Source: Sinotaia quadrata
Taxonomy: Eukaryota > Mollusca > Gastropoda > Architaenioglossa > Viviparidae
NCBI GenBank assembly: GCA_028829895.1
Contig: CM054181.1
Coordinates: 43,082,759 to 43,146,758, forward strand
Direction of reading: 5' to 3'
DNA: 64,000 bases
Within the stretch, counting starts at the first letter, position 1. The number at the start of each line of letters is the position of its first letter. The translations under genes and the position numbers were made by a program. Shown here piece after piece: positions 1 to 12,810 of the stretch. The notes under the pieces are model-generated. The model had not been told where the DNA came from and ran no database searches. It was given only the letters and a program-made list of their open reading frames with translations.

Positions 1-120
1 GGGGAAGCATTGTCATCCGTTCAAGGCATAGTGGACAGAAATAGTTGGATGGCCAAATGTGCCACCTTGGTCGGTTTTATGGCTGTGGTAGTAGCTGTTG
101 TGTCTTTATCTCGGTCTTGA
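1..120 (+). CDS. 3'-terminal coding exon (partial) of a protein ending in a hydrophobic C-terminal segment
   Basis: Frame 1 is open from the first base to a TGA at 118-120 and gives 39 residues. The last part reads WMAKCATLVGF followed by MAVVVAVVSLSRS: about 17 uninterrupted hydrophobic residues (tail positions 20-36), preceded by a lysine and followed by a four-residue Ser/Arg tail. That is the usual form of a C-terminal membrane anchor facing the cytosol, though a last helix of a multi-pass protein would look the same. Base composition is near 50% GC and drops to strongly T-rich directly after the stop, as expected at a coding/3' UTR boundary. The exon start lies outside the window. I do not recognise the protein; the tail alone does not identify a family. 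The call rests on the open frame, the composition change and the downstream poly(A) signal. Confidence 0.6.
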   Translation, partial: GEALSSVQGIVDRNSWMAKCATLVGFMAVVVAVVSLSRS

Positions 121-1080
121 AAATATGTCAGTCTTTCACTGTGCAAACCTTTCTCTGAAAGATGTGTTTTGCTGTTATGGCCTGAAACATTTTTTCATTT
201 CTAGGAAGGGTTTAAATTTTTGTTATTTTATTTTTTCTCTTGACTTTTATTTTTTCTTTTGTTCATTTCCTTAAAACTGTATGCTTATTTTCTTTCAAAT
301 CCTGTTTATTTACTTTAAAGCAATGAATTTATCGAGTAAAACACTGATTTTTTTTTTCTTGAAAACCCTTTGTTTATTTTCTTTTAAAACCCTATGATTA
401 TTTTTTTAAAGCTCTCTTTTATTTTCTTGACACCCTTGTTTTGTAATTTTTAAAAATTGTCTGTTTATTTTCGTTAAAACCTGTTTATACTTTCTTTAAA
501 GCCCAGCGTTTATTTTCTTTAGAATCTTGTGTTTAATTTCTTTAGGCCATTACTTTATTTTCTTTATCTGTAGAAATATTTCAGAAAATATTTGAAGGAT
601 TGTCTGTGACCCATTTAAAGGTCTTCTGTGATCTATTTTAAGGTCTGCCTATATCTTATCTGATGATTTGCCTGTGTCTTATCTGAAGGTCTGCCTATTG
701 CTATTTGACGATCTACCACTATCTTATTTGAGGGCCTCCTGTGGACCTAAATGAAGATCTATCTGTGTTTTATTTGAGGGCCTCCTGTGATCTATTTTAA
801 GATCTATCTGTGTCTTATTTGAGGGCCTCATGTATCCTATTTGAAGATCTGACTGTGTCTTTATTTGAAGGTCTCCTGTCACCTATTGGAAAGTCAGCCT
901 GTTTTATTTCATGGTCTGCATATGGCCTGTTTGAAGGCCTGCTCGTATGTGACCTAGGCTACTTAAACTAGTTTACTTCATTATCTTCTTTCCTCTCTTC
1001 CAGTCAGTCATGTTTTTGTTTCATGTCTCTGCCAGTGAACTGAAAAAATATTAGAAATAAAAGTGTTGTTCTTTTTTAAA
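121..1080 (+). other. 3' UTR of the left-edge gene
   Basis: This T-rich stretch follows the stop at 118-120 and runs to the AATAAA at 1056. It contains two degenerate direct-repeat tracts. At 230-560 a T-rich unit of about 35-40 bp built around TTTATTTTCTTTAAA recurs. At 600-950 a unit of roughly 30-60 bp with the core GTGTCTTATTTGAGGG recurs. I infer that it is UTR from position and the signal at its end; no transcript evidence is available here. The transcript could extend further, because the same T/G-rich strand bias continues to about 17 kb. Confidence 0.45.
1056..1080 (+). terminator. poly(A) signal with GU/U-rich downstream element
   Basis: AATAAA at 1056-1061 is followed within 20 bases by GTGTTGTTCTTTTTT, the classical arrangement of a metazoan cleavage and polyadenylation site. 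It lies about 0.94 kb after the stop of the left-edge gene. Other AATAAA hexamers occur further right (for example near 5920, 6488, 13079 and 14350) and could serve longer isoforms, but such hexamers are frequent by chance in sequence this AT-rich. Confidence 0.5.
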
Positions 1081-1579
1081 GATTATTTTGAAGTGTCTAA
1101 CTTTGATGATGGACAAATAACATCCTCCTATATGTGTTGAAATAAGAAATAGCCCAGCTATTTTAGGATTCCCACTGAACTTTCAGTCCCAATGATCTCT
1201 GACATTTTGTGAATGTATATACTACAACTGGTATGTTCCATACTGGAATTCTAAATTATTGTTGATTGTCAAATCAGATATTTCTTTTAATCAGTGTTGG
1301 GTTGAAAAATACTGTAGGTTGAGTGAAGTTGAATTAAAAAAATGTGAATAAGTCTAGTTTGCCTAATTTTTTTAAAAATACACTTTGAGTAATTGACAGT
1401 CTCTTATTTATTCTTTGAATTTAATGTTACATTATTTTTTTTTATATATAATATATGCCACTCTCTTGATATTTCCTGCTGGGTGTTAGAACCTGTAGTG
1501 GTTTTAGATGCTGATTTATTTAACACAGTTTCTTGTAAAATGTAAATGTGTAAATTGAACTTAATATTCAGTTATTAAG

Positions 1580-2000
1580 TCTGTGTCTAGATTGTGCTAA
1601 TGCTTTCACATATTCTTCCTGCATTTGCTGACATCAAGCTATCTTTCACTCATTCAGCCTGCATTTGTTGACATCGAGTTGTCTTTCACTCATTCAGCCT
1701 GCATTTGTTGACATCGAGTTGTCTTTCACTCATTCAACCTGCATTTGCTGACATCGAGTTGTCTTTTACTCATTCAGCCTGCTTGTGCTGAGATTGAACA
1801 AAGTCTTTTACTCATTCAGCTTGCATATGCTGAAATTAACTAAATCTTTCATTCATTCAGCCTGCATTTGCTGGCATCAGGCTGTCTTTCACTCATTCAG
1901 CTTGCATGTGCTGAGAGTGAACTACATCTTTCACACATTTTTGATCTGCTTTAGCTTAGTCTTTAGATTGAGCTGAGGCTTTCACATAATTGGTCTGCAT
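1580..2000. repeat. 40-bp minisatellite
   Basis: A 40-bp unit with the core GCATTTGTTGACATCGAG and CTTTCACTCATTCAGCCT starts at 1621, 1661, 1701 and 1741, with diverged copies on both sides. The central copies are nearly identical and the outer ones are degenerate, so it looks like a local expansion. The 63-codon open frame across it is a by-product. Confidence 0.85.
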
Positions 2001-2159
2001 TTACGTAGATTGAGCTTTCACAAACTTGGCCTGTTTGTTTAGATTTAGCTAAGGCTGTAACATACTCATTCAGTTTTTGTGTAGTTTGAGATTGTGTTTA
2101 GGCTTTAATTTTTTCATTCTGTTTGTGTCTAGATTGAGCTAAGGGTTAAAAAGAGAGAC

Positions 2160-3230
2160 TGAACTAAGGCTTCAATATACTTGGCCTCTTGTGTCTAGAG
2201 TAAGCTAAGGCTTTTGCATACTTGGCCTGTTTGTGTCTAGAGTAAGCTAAGGCTTTTGCATACTTGGCCTGTTTGTGTCCAGATAAAGCCAATGCTATAA
2301 CATACTTGGCCTGTTTGTGTCCAGATAAAGCCAATGCTATAACATACTTGGCCTGTTTGTGTCCAGATAAAGCCAATGCTATAACATACTTGGCCTGTTT
2401 GTGTCCAGATAAAGCCAATGCTATAACATATTCAGCGTGTTTGTGTCTCGATTTGAGATAAGGTTGTAACATGCTCAGTCTGTTTGTGTCTTGATTGATC
2501 TAAGACTAACATACTTGGCCAGTTTTGCTTGATTGTGCTAAGGCTTTAACTTACTCAGCATGTTTGTGTTTTGATTGTGCTAAGGTTTTAATATACTTGG
2601 CCTGTATGTGTCCGAGCCAAGGCTGTGACATACTTGGCCTGTTTGTGTCTAGATTTGTGTTAAGGCTGTAACATACTTAGCCTGTTTGTGTTGAGATTGA
2701 GATAAGGCTGTAATATACTTGGCCTGTTTGGTGTTGAAATTGAGCTAAGGATATAACACATTTGTTTAGATTTGAGAAAAGGCTGTAACATACTTGGTCC
2801 GTTTATGTTGAGATTGAGCTAAGGCTGTAACATACTTAGCATGTTTGTGTCTAGATTTGAGATAAAACTGTAACATATTTGGCTTGTTTGTGTCAAGATA
2901 AGGTTGTAACATAGCCTGTTTGTGTCTAGATTTGAGATGACTGTATCATACTTAGCCTGTTTGTGTCTAGATTTAAGATAAACTGTAACATATTTGACCT
3001 GTTATGGCTTGTGTTGAGGCTTTAACACACTTGGTTTGTTTTTTTAGATTTGAGCTAAGACTGTAATATACTCAGCCTGTTTGTGTCTAGATTGATCTAA
3101 GATTGTAGTAACATACTTGAGTTGTTGATGTCTCACTTGTTGTAAGGTTGTAATATGTGGCCTGCATACACCTAGATTGAACTGATATATAATACTTGGC
3201 CTGTTTGAGGCAGAGATGAACCTTAACATT
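2160..3230. repeat. 42-45-bp minisatellite, over 20 copies
   Basis: The unit carries ACTTGGCCTGTTTGTGTC and then AGATTGAGCTAAGGCT or AGATAAAGCCAATGCT. Four consecutive copies between about 2250 and 2430 have an almost identical 42-bp unit; the remainder are diverged and 40-48 bp long. Because 42 is divisible by three, the homogeneous part is open on both strands and yields repetitive pseudo-proteins, which I do not count as genes. Confidence 0.9.
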
Positions 3231-3239
3231 TGCATATAA

Positions 3240-5555
3240 ATTATAAAAGTGAAAGGACCGTTAATTTCATGGCATGGAACAGTAAGTCTAGTAACAGGAA
3301 ATAAGAATTATTTCTATATTTTATTAACAGCAAGTACATATTGTGACAATGCTGCCTGCACTGCAAAACAAATATTATTACTAATTGTCATCACTTAGCG
3401 ACTCGGGCATTACAGATCCTTGAATTGACATAAGATTTGAAAATGACAGACAAGATTTGCAATATCAGTATTATCTTCAATTAATGCTCATAGATTACAA
3501 GTATCATTACCCCACCCACATATTCTTATCAGATTTGGCTTTCATTTTTTTAAATGATTTTTGATTTATTTGATTATTTTGAGCAGTTTTAAACATATAG
3601 TTTAATTTGAATGATCCTGTCTGATACACCCTATTTCAAATGGTTTGTTTTGAAGCAATTTGAGGGTAGCCACTGCACACAATGCAAAAAAGCTTTTTAC
3701 ATGAAATATTCTTGTTTGAAATTTTTTAATGTCATTCTAAAACTCTTACTGCTTGTCATTATGCTGAACATATAGAAAGATATTCTTGAGTAGTAAACTG
3801 CCATTGTTAACTTCTTAATAGCTAGTATCAGTATATGTTATCACTTAACTGGTTCCACAGTGAAGAAGTAAACTTATAAACATAGCTAAGTGTGCCAGTT
3901 GTTATATTCATTAGTCTAACATACATTAGGTACTCACAAAATAGCTATATGGTCCAATTTGATGCATTCATTAAAGTCTAGTGTACAGTAGGTACTCAGA
4001 AATAGCTATATGTGCTAATTGATACATTCATTAAAATTTGCATGTATTAGGTATTCTATCAAGCTACTTTTGATAACATAGTTATTTGAGCAGATTTCTA
4101 TATTTCTGAGGTCAAGATATATAATCCTTGCATTTTTGAATTGTGTTGATCAATTATACCATTCAAACATATTCAGCATGTGTGTACTTCAATGCCAGTT
4201 GCTATTAAACATGAGCAACTTTAAATATTTAATGTGGGAACTGTGCATTATACTACATTAATAGTGGAAAATCTTATGCATATACTCTATTATGCTGAAT
4301 CAGTCCCATGCATACAAATGTGTGCATATAACTAAATCATGTTCAGTGACATATTTTCACTATGTTGATTTTCCGCAATTGTTATATCACTTCTATAAGT
4401 TTACTGATAATATGATGATTGATTATTATGGTTTGATTATTATACCACTACAGTACAAGGTGTTCTAAAGATAATTTCACTGTATTGTGTTTGCACAATT
4501 ATTATTTCACTAAGATCATTGATGTGTTTAGATTACTGTACCACTAAACATTATATAGTTTTTAAATATCTTTCAATTATGATATGTTTATTATTTCATT
4601 GCATGGTGTTTAGAAGATAATTTCACTATGTTTTCTTATAGTTATTGTAGTGTACAGCATTTGTAAGAATTTCATGCTATTATTTTTTTTTATACACCCA
4701 TTTTATTTCTTCCTGGATTCATCTTGACTTTTAGCAAGATGAGGGAAACATTCTTACTATCTTGACAGTGAGAATTTATATTTCAAAGTTCATATTCACT
4801 CCACATCTACAGTTTCAATATAGGCTCTTAGTATGATGGACATTTTGCAAACTCTTGATCAAGAAATTGCTTTATTTATTTATTTATTTTTTTTACAGAG
4901 ATCCAGTTCCTTTAAGAATAGATAGATTTTTAAACAACTGAAATTAAAAAGAAATATAATATATTTTTCTTGTACTCATTAAAATGTTCTGAGATTATAC
5001 CATTTACAAAAATTGTTTATATTGCTGTATATTAAAATACCAGTTTGATTCATATTTCTGTTGTACTTCTACATTTGTCTTTTTTCTCCCTTTCATTTTT
5101 ACTTTTATAACTATAGCTTTATATTCTTCTTTCTCCATTGATGAAATATTTTATTTATGTGTATTGACGACTTTTAAAAATATTTATCTCTGTCAGTGCA
5201 TTTTATTTTATCGGCCAAATTGCTGGTTTGGTCTTTTAATGGTATTACTTAGATGTATGATTTTCCTTTTAAATTGAAATAATATATATATATATATATT
5301 TGTTTGAAATGATAATATTTGTATTTATACTTTTTGTACATGTTATAGCCCTTAGAAACTTAACTGCTTGCAATAGTCTGCCTTAAAGTTGTTCCTTTTA
5401 AACTTAGCCACTTGCACTATTCTGCTTGAAACCTATATCCCTGAGAAGCTTAACTGTTCTTTTCTATTGTTCTTAACTATCTTCCTTGTGATGGCTGGGT
5501 ACATGAAGTCTTTAGATAAGAGATTGTCTTATGTTTCTTAGCCAATCAAGGTTTT
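3240..5555. other. AT-rich spacer, no gene seen
   Basis: No open frame with protein-like composition and no convincing splice-site pair is visible on either strand. Weak near-repeats occur around 3890-4060 (a tract with TAGGTACTCA and AATAGCTATATG in two or three copies) and 4330-4650 (ATAATTTCACTAT-like segments). A short (TA)n tract lies at about 5281-5300. Confidence 0.6.
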
Positions 5556-5559
5556 TGAC

Positions 5560-5872
5560 AAGACTAAGGTTTAGTGCTTATGTTAGAAGTTTTCTGATTT
5601 AAGTTACGTGAACTTAAGGTTTAGTGCTTTATGTTAGAAGTTTTCTAAGTTACGTGAACTTAAGGTTTAGTGCTTTATGTTAGAAGTTTTCTGATTTAAG
5701 TTACGTGAACTTAAGGTTTAGTGCTTTATGTTAGAAGTTTTCTGATTTAAGTTACGTGAACTTAAGGTTTAGTGCTTTATGTTAGAAGTTTTCTGATTTA
5801 AGTTACGTGAACTTAAGGTTTAGTGCTTTATGTTAGAAGTTTTCTGATTTAAGTTATGTGAACTTAAGGTTG
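5560..5872. repeat. 51-bp minisatellite, about 6 copies
   Basis: Near-identical tandem copies contain AACTTAAGGTTTAGTGCTTT and ATGTTAGAAGTTTTCTGA. TTACGTGAAC recurs exactly 51 bases apart (5701, 5752 and onward). One early copy lacks about eight bases. High identity suggests a recent expansion. Confidence 0.92.
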
Positions 5873-5879
5873 ATTCACA

Positions 5880-8800
5880 AAGTCTAAATGTTGATGGTTT
5901 TATTTTGTTTTTGTTACTGAAATAAATAAATAAAAATCCTGATAATATAGTGAATACTAATTAACATTAACTCTTAATTCATTTGAAAACAGGAAAAAAA
6001 ATATGTTTTTGCACTTTGGTGGAATTCAGAATTTATTTTTTCCTAAATTTTAAATTTGCATTATTTTAGTTATAATGCATGCTTTGAATAATGTTTAAAA
6101 AACATTTTCTCATGAAATATGGATTGGTAATGAATGAAAATATTAAATTGAAAGTTAAAATTTATTCTTGAATTATACATTTTCTTCTGTAAACAACTAA
6201 TTGTCTTATTTTTGCTGATTATGGAGTGAATACATTTTGATATAATTAACACCAAAGGGCAGAAAATTTAATTCTCTTCACATGCTACATCACTATGATG
6301 AAATAGCATCAATTAAAATATTCTGTTTTAATATTGCATCAAAATGAGACAGTCATTACAATCAAAAAAGGCTCAGTAGCTAAGAGGTTAAAATAGGTCA
6401 ATAGGCAAGAGACTCAGCAGGCAAAGGGTTGCAGAGGTTCAGTAGGCAAGCAATTAAAGTTACATCAGTCTGAATATTTGCCATTATGAATAAAAGAAAT
6501 TTTAACTTAAGAAAGAGAAATTTTAGTAAAATAAATACAAAAAATAATTTTAATTATTATGCATAGAAAGTACCTAACCCTGTTGGCTAAAATGATGAGT
6601 GACTTTTCTCCCATTAATAATTGTTTAGTTAATTATTTCAAATTTAGTCAAAATGAAGACATCTTGATGATTGTCAAAACTGAGCAGACTAGAAGTTCTA
6701 GTGCACTTGTGATTGATTCATATTTTTTAAATAGACGTAGTTTTAAAGAACGAATTTTTTTCTTATTGGTTGCAAAGATATATGCAGTTAAGTTAGCTTA
6801 AAGTGTCTGGAACACATTTTTGTCTTGGTGTTGGCTTTAGTATTGCCACTTTTTCCTCATAAAAGTTACTTTGTTCAGACAAAAGAAATATTGATGAAAG
6901 TATTTTATAAAAAAGAGCAACCTGCAATCATAATGGCAGTAGACGCATCAGCTGAGAAACAAAGAAAATATCTTGTCACTTATTGGAGTGGTCAGACTAT
7001 TTTCCTGCTCAACTGTATAGCATTTGATTCAGAATTTAATTTAAAATTCAAAGGTGATGGCATAAATAAGTGTGTAGGTGTGTGTTTCAATAGTAGTTTT
7101 ACATCACCACTGGAGCTTCAGACGTTATCTGATCCAGAGTGCCAGTGGGACCACTGCCCCACACTTGTGTTCAGGTGGGTGGGGGGGGGGACAGGGGGCT
7201 GTCGGAAAGGAGTAAAGAAGGTCACATCACTTTGATGCACACCCTCAACTCTTCTCCATCAGTGAGAATGCTGAGATGTGTGTGTGTGTGTTTCGTTCAC
7301 ACTCACCCCAGAAGCCACAATAGACCTTTCATCTTCTTGATCTCAGTCTTGTATCCCCACAGCCTCACAGTGCATCTGAGGTGGAGGGCTGGTGGGAGGG
7401 AGTGAAACAGGTCTCACCAGTCTGGTGCTCACCCTCAACTGCCCTCTATCAACTGCCCTCCATCGATGGGGTGTGTGCTGAGATAAGTGATCAGAATGTT
7501 GAAATAGCTAAAAGATGTCACACTGATATTAGGTTCTTAAGACTTGCTTCATGCGAATAATTCACTTAATTGCTTCGCTATACCTCTTAGGGTGTAGCCA
7601 CCATTATTACTATCAGTTTTTTTTTCTTTTCTTCATTTTGATTTCAAATTCTGTATCTTTATTATCTTTCACAGTTGGATTTAATTATTGAGGTGCAACA
7701 GATTTTCTGACAACAAATAATTCCATGAGTTATTTCCCTTCACATGGAAAGTCTGATGAACCATCAAGTCCTCACAAACAGATGTTTTGATCTATATTGA
7801 TTTACAAAAATGACCAAAATGAAGCAATCCCAACCTTCCTATGGTATGTAGGTTAATAAGTATATGTTAGCCCATTTGCCTAATAAAGAAGACAGGCTTT
7901 GGGATGAGTGGTGTAATATATAGCTTTCACTCCCATTTGATGTGTATAGCTTGATTTTTGGTTGTTGTTTGCTATTTTATGCACTTGCTACTACAAACCC
8001 AGAAACTATTTGTATGGAAACCACGAGTGTGAAAATGAATTCCTTATAGGAGATCAGTATTGGTGTGAAAAAACACTGGAGTTCTGCATACAGAAGATAA
8101 AACTAGTTACTGCCTTGGACAATATTATAAACTGCCATGTTTTGCTCTGCATTCTAGGACTCCTATTAACAGTGGCCTTCATGCAATCTTATCTCTCATT
8201 AGTAGGCAAACTTTCAATGGGAAAAGAAAAATCAGCTGCAAGTTAAGCTGCAGGCACCTGTCATTTTGTTGATTGCAGTATTAGTGCCTCTCTCTTGTTG
8301 GTGTAAGAGAAGTTAATACCTGTTTGTCCCCCAAACAAATGAAAATATTGAGACTGCAAATTTCAAAGCTTTACTCTGTGAAAAAGAGGAGAAAATTATT
8401 TTACAAACGTCACAGTAATTTGGATTAATAATAAATTTTTTCTGATTTGATTTTATATTTTCATAATTAATCAAAAAGTAGCTATTTTGTTCAGATTGAC
8501 ACATTTCTTATGTTGAGAGATAGTGACTTTAGTTTGTATTACTTCTGGCTAATATTAGGTTTAATATACATTTTCATTATTGGTTATTGCTTCGAGTTAA
8601 TATTAGGTTTAATATATAGTTTTATATATTTTTATTACCCTGAACACTTTTTTTATGTGCCATTACATTATAATGTTTACATATGGTACTTTATTTCTGT
8701 TGCTGCCTGTGTTTCTAAATTTTTTGTACTTTTTGCATTTTTAAAAAATGAAATCAGTTTATTTACAAGAAATCAAAAATGTACATTGAAAATGTTGAAC

Positions 8801-9120
8801 ATGTCTAAGTCACTTTATTTATTTTATTTTGATACAGATATACTCACAGTTTATTTGCTGTTATTGTTGGAATTAATGTCTTTGTAATGTCTGAAGTTAA
8901 TACGTTAATTTTTAAATGAATGTCTTAATATTTGAAGTAGTTTCTTAGTATTTGAATGAATGTTTTACTATTTGAAGAAAATCTTAGTATTTAAAGTAAT
9001 ATCTTCTGACATTTTTTATCATTGTCTCTGTACTTATATTTGAATAAATACATTAGTGTTTTAATTAATATAAAATTATATGTTAAATGAGATCTTAATA
9101 TGTGAATTAATATCTAAATA
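5880..9120. other. AT-rich spacer with weak internal duplications
   Basis: Open frames at 6559-6801, 6825-7235, 7962-8246 and 8510-8887 (+) have AT-driven composition and no recognisable domain, so I do not call them genes. At about 7085-7480 a GC-richer patch holds two diverged copies of a segment containing CACCCTCAACT, with a G-rich run near 7180. Around 8540-8620 the segment ATTAGGTTTAATATA appears twice. Confidence 0.5.
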
Positions 9121-9124
9121 TTTT

Positions 9125-9655
9125 GGTGTGTGCATAGTACTGGCATTGCGGTTTACTAGAATCTAACATAGCTGAGTTCTGTAGTTGTGTAGTATTGTCA
9201 ACAGGACTCTCTAAAATCTAGCATAGTTGAGTTCTGTAGTTGTGTAGTATTGTCAACAGGACTCTCTAAAATCTAGCTTAGCTGAGTTCTGTAGTTGTGT
9301 AGTATTGTCAACAGGACTCTCTAAAATCTAGCATAGTTGAGTTCTGTAGTTGTGTAGTATTGTCAACAGGACTCTCTAAAATCTAGCTTAGCTGAGTTCT
9401 GTAGTTGTGTAGTATTGTCAACAGGGCTCTCTAAAATCTAGCATAGCTGAGTTCTGTAGTTGTGTAGTATTGTCAACAGGACTCTCTAAAATCTAGCATA
9501 GTTGAGTTCTGTAGTTGTGTAGTATTGTCAACAGGACTCTCTAAAATCTAGCTTAGCTGAGTTCTGTAGTTGTGTAGTATTGTCAACAGGACTCTCTAAA
9601 ATATAGCATAGCTGAGTTCTGTAGCTGTCTAGTATTGACTCTGTAGAGTGTAACA
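9125..9655. repeat. 55-bp minisatellite with 110-bp dimeric structure
   Basis: About nine copies of a 55-bp unit contain GAGTTCTGTAGTTGTGTAGT and TTGTCAACAGGACTCTCTAA. Copies mostly alternate between an AGCATAGTTG and an AGCTTAGCTG variant, which makes a 110-bp higher-order unit. The array grades into more diverged relatives to the right. Confidence 0.92.
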
Positions 9656-10990
9656 TAGCTGGGTTCTGTACTGTTTAGTATTTGGCAACAGGATTCCCTG
9701 GAATCTAGCATAGCTGAATTCTGTAGTTGGGTGGTATTGAAAGTGTGACTTATTGGAGTTTAGCTGTTATAGCTGTATTAACAGTAGGATTCAAAAAGCA
9801 AGTCTAGTAATATTAGCATGACTGGATTCTATAGCTGAGTAATATTGACAACAGGGTTAACTAAGTGACATTAGCAACTTCTCCTAAGTTTTGTAGTAGT
9901 GTTATACTGACAACAGGGTTAACTAAGTGACATTAGCAACTTCTCCTAAGTTCTGTAGTTGTGTTATACTGACAACAGGGTAGACTAAAGTTTACTGTTA
10001 CAGCAGAGTTCTGTAGTTGTATAGAATTGTCAATAGGCTTACTAGAGTATAACAATTATATCTGTGTACTGTAAGCTGTGTAGTACTGACAACTGGGTTC
10101 ATTTAATAAAATTAGTAGCTAAGCTTTGTGCTATTGTTGTGTAAACTGACCAGGTCACTAGAGTTCTGAAGTTTTGAAGTACTGACAACAGGGTTTACTA
10201 GATTAACAACTATAACTGAGTTCTATAGTACTGAAATCAGGTTCACTGAAGTCTAGTAGTTAAAGCTGAGTTCCATAGGTATATAGTATTAGCAACAGGG
10301 TTCACTGGGTGAATACAGCTATTATAGTTGGGCTTTGTAGTTGTGTAGTACTGACCACGGAATCACTGGGTAAGTGCAACAATTATAGCTGGATTTTGTA
10401 GTTGTATTGACAAGAGGGTTCAGGGGTGAGTATGGCAATTATATTTGGGGTTTCTATAATATTTACTACAGAGTTCACTGGATGAATACAGCAATTATAT
10501 TTGGGTTTTGTAGTTGTATTGACAACAGGGTTCAGTGGGTGAGTACAGCAGTTATATTTGGGTTTTGTAGTTGTACTGATTACAGGGTTCATTGGGTGAC
10601 TACAGCAATTATATTTATTATATTTGGGTTTTGTAGTTGTACTGATACAGGGTTCATTGGGTGACTACAGCAATCATATTTGATGTTTGAGTTTGTTTTT
10701 GTAGTTTTATTGACAACAGGGTTCAGTGGGTGAGTACAGCAGTTATATTTGGGTTTTGTAGTTGTACTGATTACAGGGTTCATTGGGTGGCTACAGCAAT
10801 TATATTTATTATATTTGGGTTTTGTAGTTGTACTGACTTCAGGGTTTAGTGGGTGAGTACAGCAATTATATTTGGGTTTTGTAATTGTTGGAGCAGAATT
10901 AACTAAAGAAGCATAGCACTTAAATATATTTTCTCCATCAGCATTGCTGGCATCAGATTTCACTTGATAATTTTATCAAATTACATCTAA
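9655..10990. repeat. Diverged continuation with an embedded 57-bp minisatellite
   Basis: Diverged relatives of the preceding unit (GAGTTCTGTAG, GACAACAGGGTT) continue to about 10390. From 10390 to 10890 a homogeneous 57-bp unit appears, with GGGTTTTGTAGTTGTA, ACAGGGTTCA and GTACAGCAATTATATTT; some copies carry a short TTATATTTATTATATT extension. The unit is 19 codons, which explains the repetitive open frames on both strands here. Confidence 0.85.
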
Positions 10991-11339
10991 GTTCTGTAGT
11001 TAATTGTAGCTGGGTGTTGTGTAATATTGGCATGAGAGTTCAGTAGATGGTTTTAACAACTACTAACTGGGTTCTACAATTAAATATAATTAAATATTTG
11101 TAGCATTGATTGTTCATTTGATGAATGTAGTAGTGTTAGCTGGTTTCTGTAATTGGGTTTGGCATTCAAAGCCACGTTGTGCTCATGTTTGAATTGCTGT
11201 TACCCCGTTCTGTAATTGAGTGCAGCATTCATAGCCATATTGTACTCTTGCTTGAATTGCTGATACCTGGAGTCTGTAATTAGGTAAGTATGTATTCATG
11301 AAAGCTGGTTTTCTTGTACATAGATTGTAGTACTAATAT

Positions 11340-11665
11340 ATTTGTTTCTTAGGATAGGTTTGGCTCTTTGTTGATCCATCTAAGCTTAATTTTTTGTTGT
11401 TGGATCTAGGTTTGGTCTTTTGGATGTTGGTTCTAGATTTGGTCTTTTGGTTGTTGGATCAAAGTTTGGTCCTTTGTAGGATCTAGATTTGGTCCTTTGG
11501 ATGTTGGATTTAGATTTAGTTCTTTGGATGTTGGATCTAAGTTGGGCGTTTTGGATGTTGAATTTAAGTTTGTTTCATAAGTTTTGGTTCAAAGGATGAT
11601 GGATTTAGATTTTGTTCTTTGGATGTTGGATCTAGCTTTGGTCCTTTGGTTGTTGGATTGAAGTG
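11340..11665. repeat. About 27-30-bp degenerate minisatellite
   Basis: Roughly ten copies are built from GATGTTGGATCTAGATTTGG and TCCTTTG, with variable spacing. The array is G/T-rich on the + strand. Confidence 0.8.
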
Positions 11666-12229
11666 AACAAAGTTGTACATGCATATTGGTGGTCATGTCT
11701 GAAACATCTCTTGGGAGGCAGGAATGAAGATGTAGATGACGAAAAGGTATATAAATACTAATTCATAAAATTCAGTTTTTGTTAATTATCTTAATGGTAC
11801 GATCATGAATAAGTACTGCTCACATACACAAAAAATATATTTTATTTTATTTTATTGTGTTGGTTTTGCTCATTAAAACTCTTTTGTAATTATTTGTTTA
11901 TAGTGTTTAATTGGATGAATAATTTATTTCCTCATAATCTGTTAATAATGTATCCTAAGAATATAATTTTTTCCATCAGATCTTTAAGGCCTTGATCCTA
12001 AATGAACCATATTATTTTACTATATTAAATTAAATATAGTCACATTTGTATCTTTCATTATTGTCAAGGTTTATCCTTAAAAAACAATTACTTGCCATTT
12101 TTACCTCTTTGTATATACTATAATTATCGGCATTGTGTGGAGATGATACCCAGACTTTTAATTGTGATATTCCACTCTTGTTGGGCAATAGATTGCAAAT
12201 TTATTTTATTTTATTTAAAATATTTTAAA

Positions 12230-12810
12230 CTGAAGTGCAGATCGACACTATTGAAGGGTAAAGCTGTACTGATTTTGTTAGTGAAGGATGGATCTAGTTT
12301 ATGGACGAAGGCAGCTATATTAGTGAAGGGTAGATTGATCTATACTAATGAAGAGTAGACCTATATTGGTGCTTTTAGTGAAGGTTGGAGCAATGCTATA
12401 TTAGTGAAGGGTAGAGTTATATTGATGCTTTTAGTGAAGGTTGGAGCAATGCTATTTTAGTGAAGAGTAGATCAATCTATACTAATGAAGAGTAGACCTA
12501 TATTAGTGATTTTAATGAAGGTTGGAACATGCTATATTAGTGAATGATGGAACTATATTAGCAAAGGATAGACTATGCTAGTGAAGGGTGGAACTATAAT
12601 AGTCAAAGGTAAATGTATATTAGTGATGAGTTGAGTTATATTAGTGAAGGTTGAGCTTGTATTAGTGATTGAGCTATATTGGTGAAAGGGTAAGACTATA
12701 CTAGTGACGTATAGAACTATACTACACAGAGTGTGGCAGAGGTATGCTAATAAAGGGTAAACCTATACTAGTGATGGATGAGGCTATACTATTAATGGAA
12801 GAGATAACTA
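12230..12810. repeat. About 20-30-bp degenerate minisatellite
   Basis: Recurrent GAAGGGTAGA, CTATATTAGTGA and TGCTTTTAGTGAAGGTTGGA segments in variable order form a degenerate array. A longer duplicated block (ATATTGATGCTTTTAGTGAA) occurs near 12360-12480. Confidence 0.75.

Noticed and set aside
2164..2472. 102-codon repetitive frame on the - strand and its + counterpart
   Set aside because: Both come from a 42-bp minisatellite; a unit divisible by three keeps both strands open.
5560..5872. Regularly spaced direct repeats, considered as a CRISPR array
   Set aside because: Copies are contiguous with no unique spacers, and the sequence is eukaryotic; it is a minisatellite.
6559..7235. Two consecutive + strand frames, considered as a broken transposase
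   Set aside because: No transposase motif could be identified in either frame.
8510..8887. 125-codon hydrophobic + strand frame
   Set aside because: Phe/Tyr/Leu/Ile content follows from T/A-rich DNA; no domain, splice context or conserved pattern.
10383..10963. Long repetitive frames with Asn-Cys-Cys-Thr repeats
   Set aside because: The 57-bp minisatellite is 19 codons long; these are artefacts.
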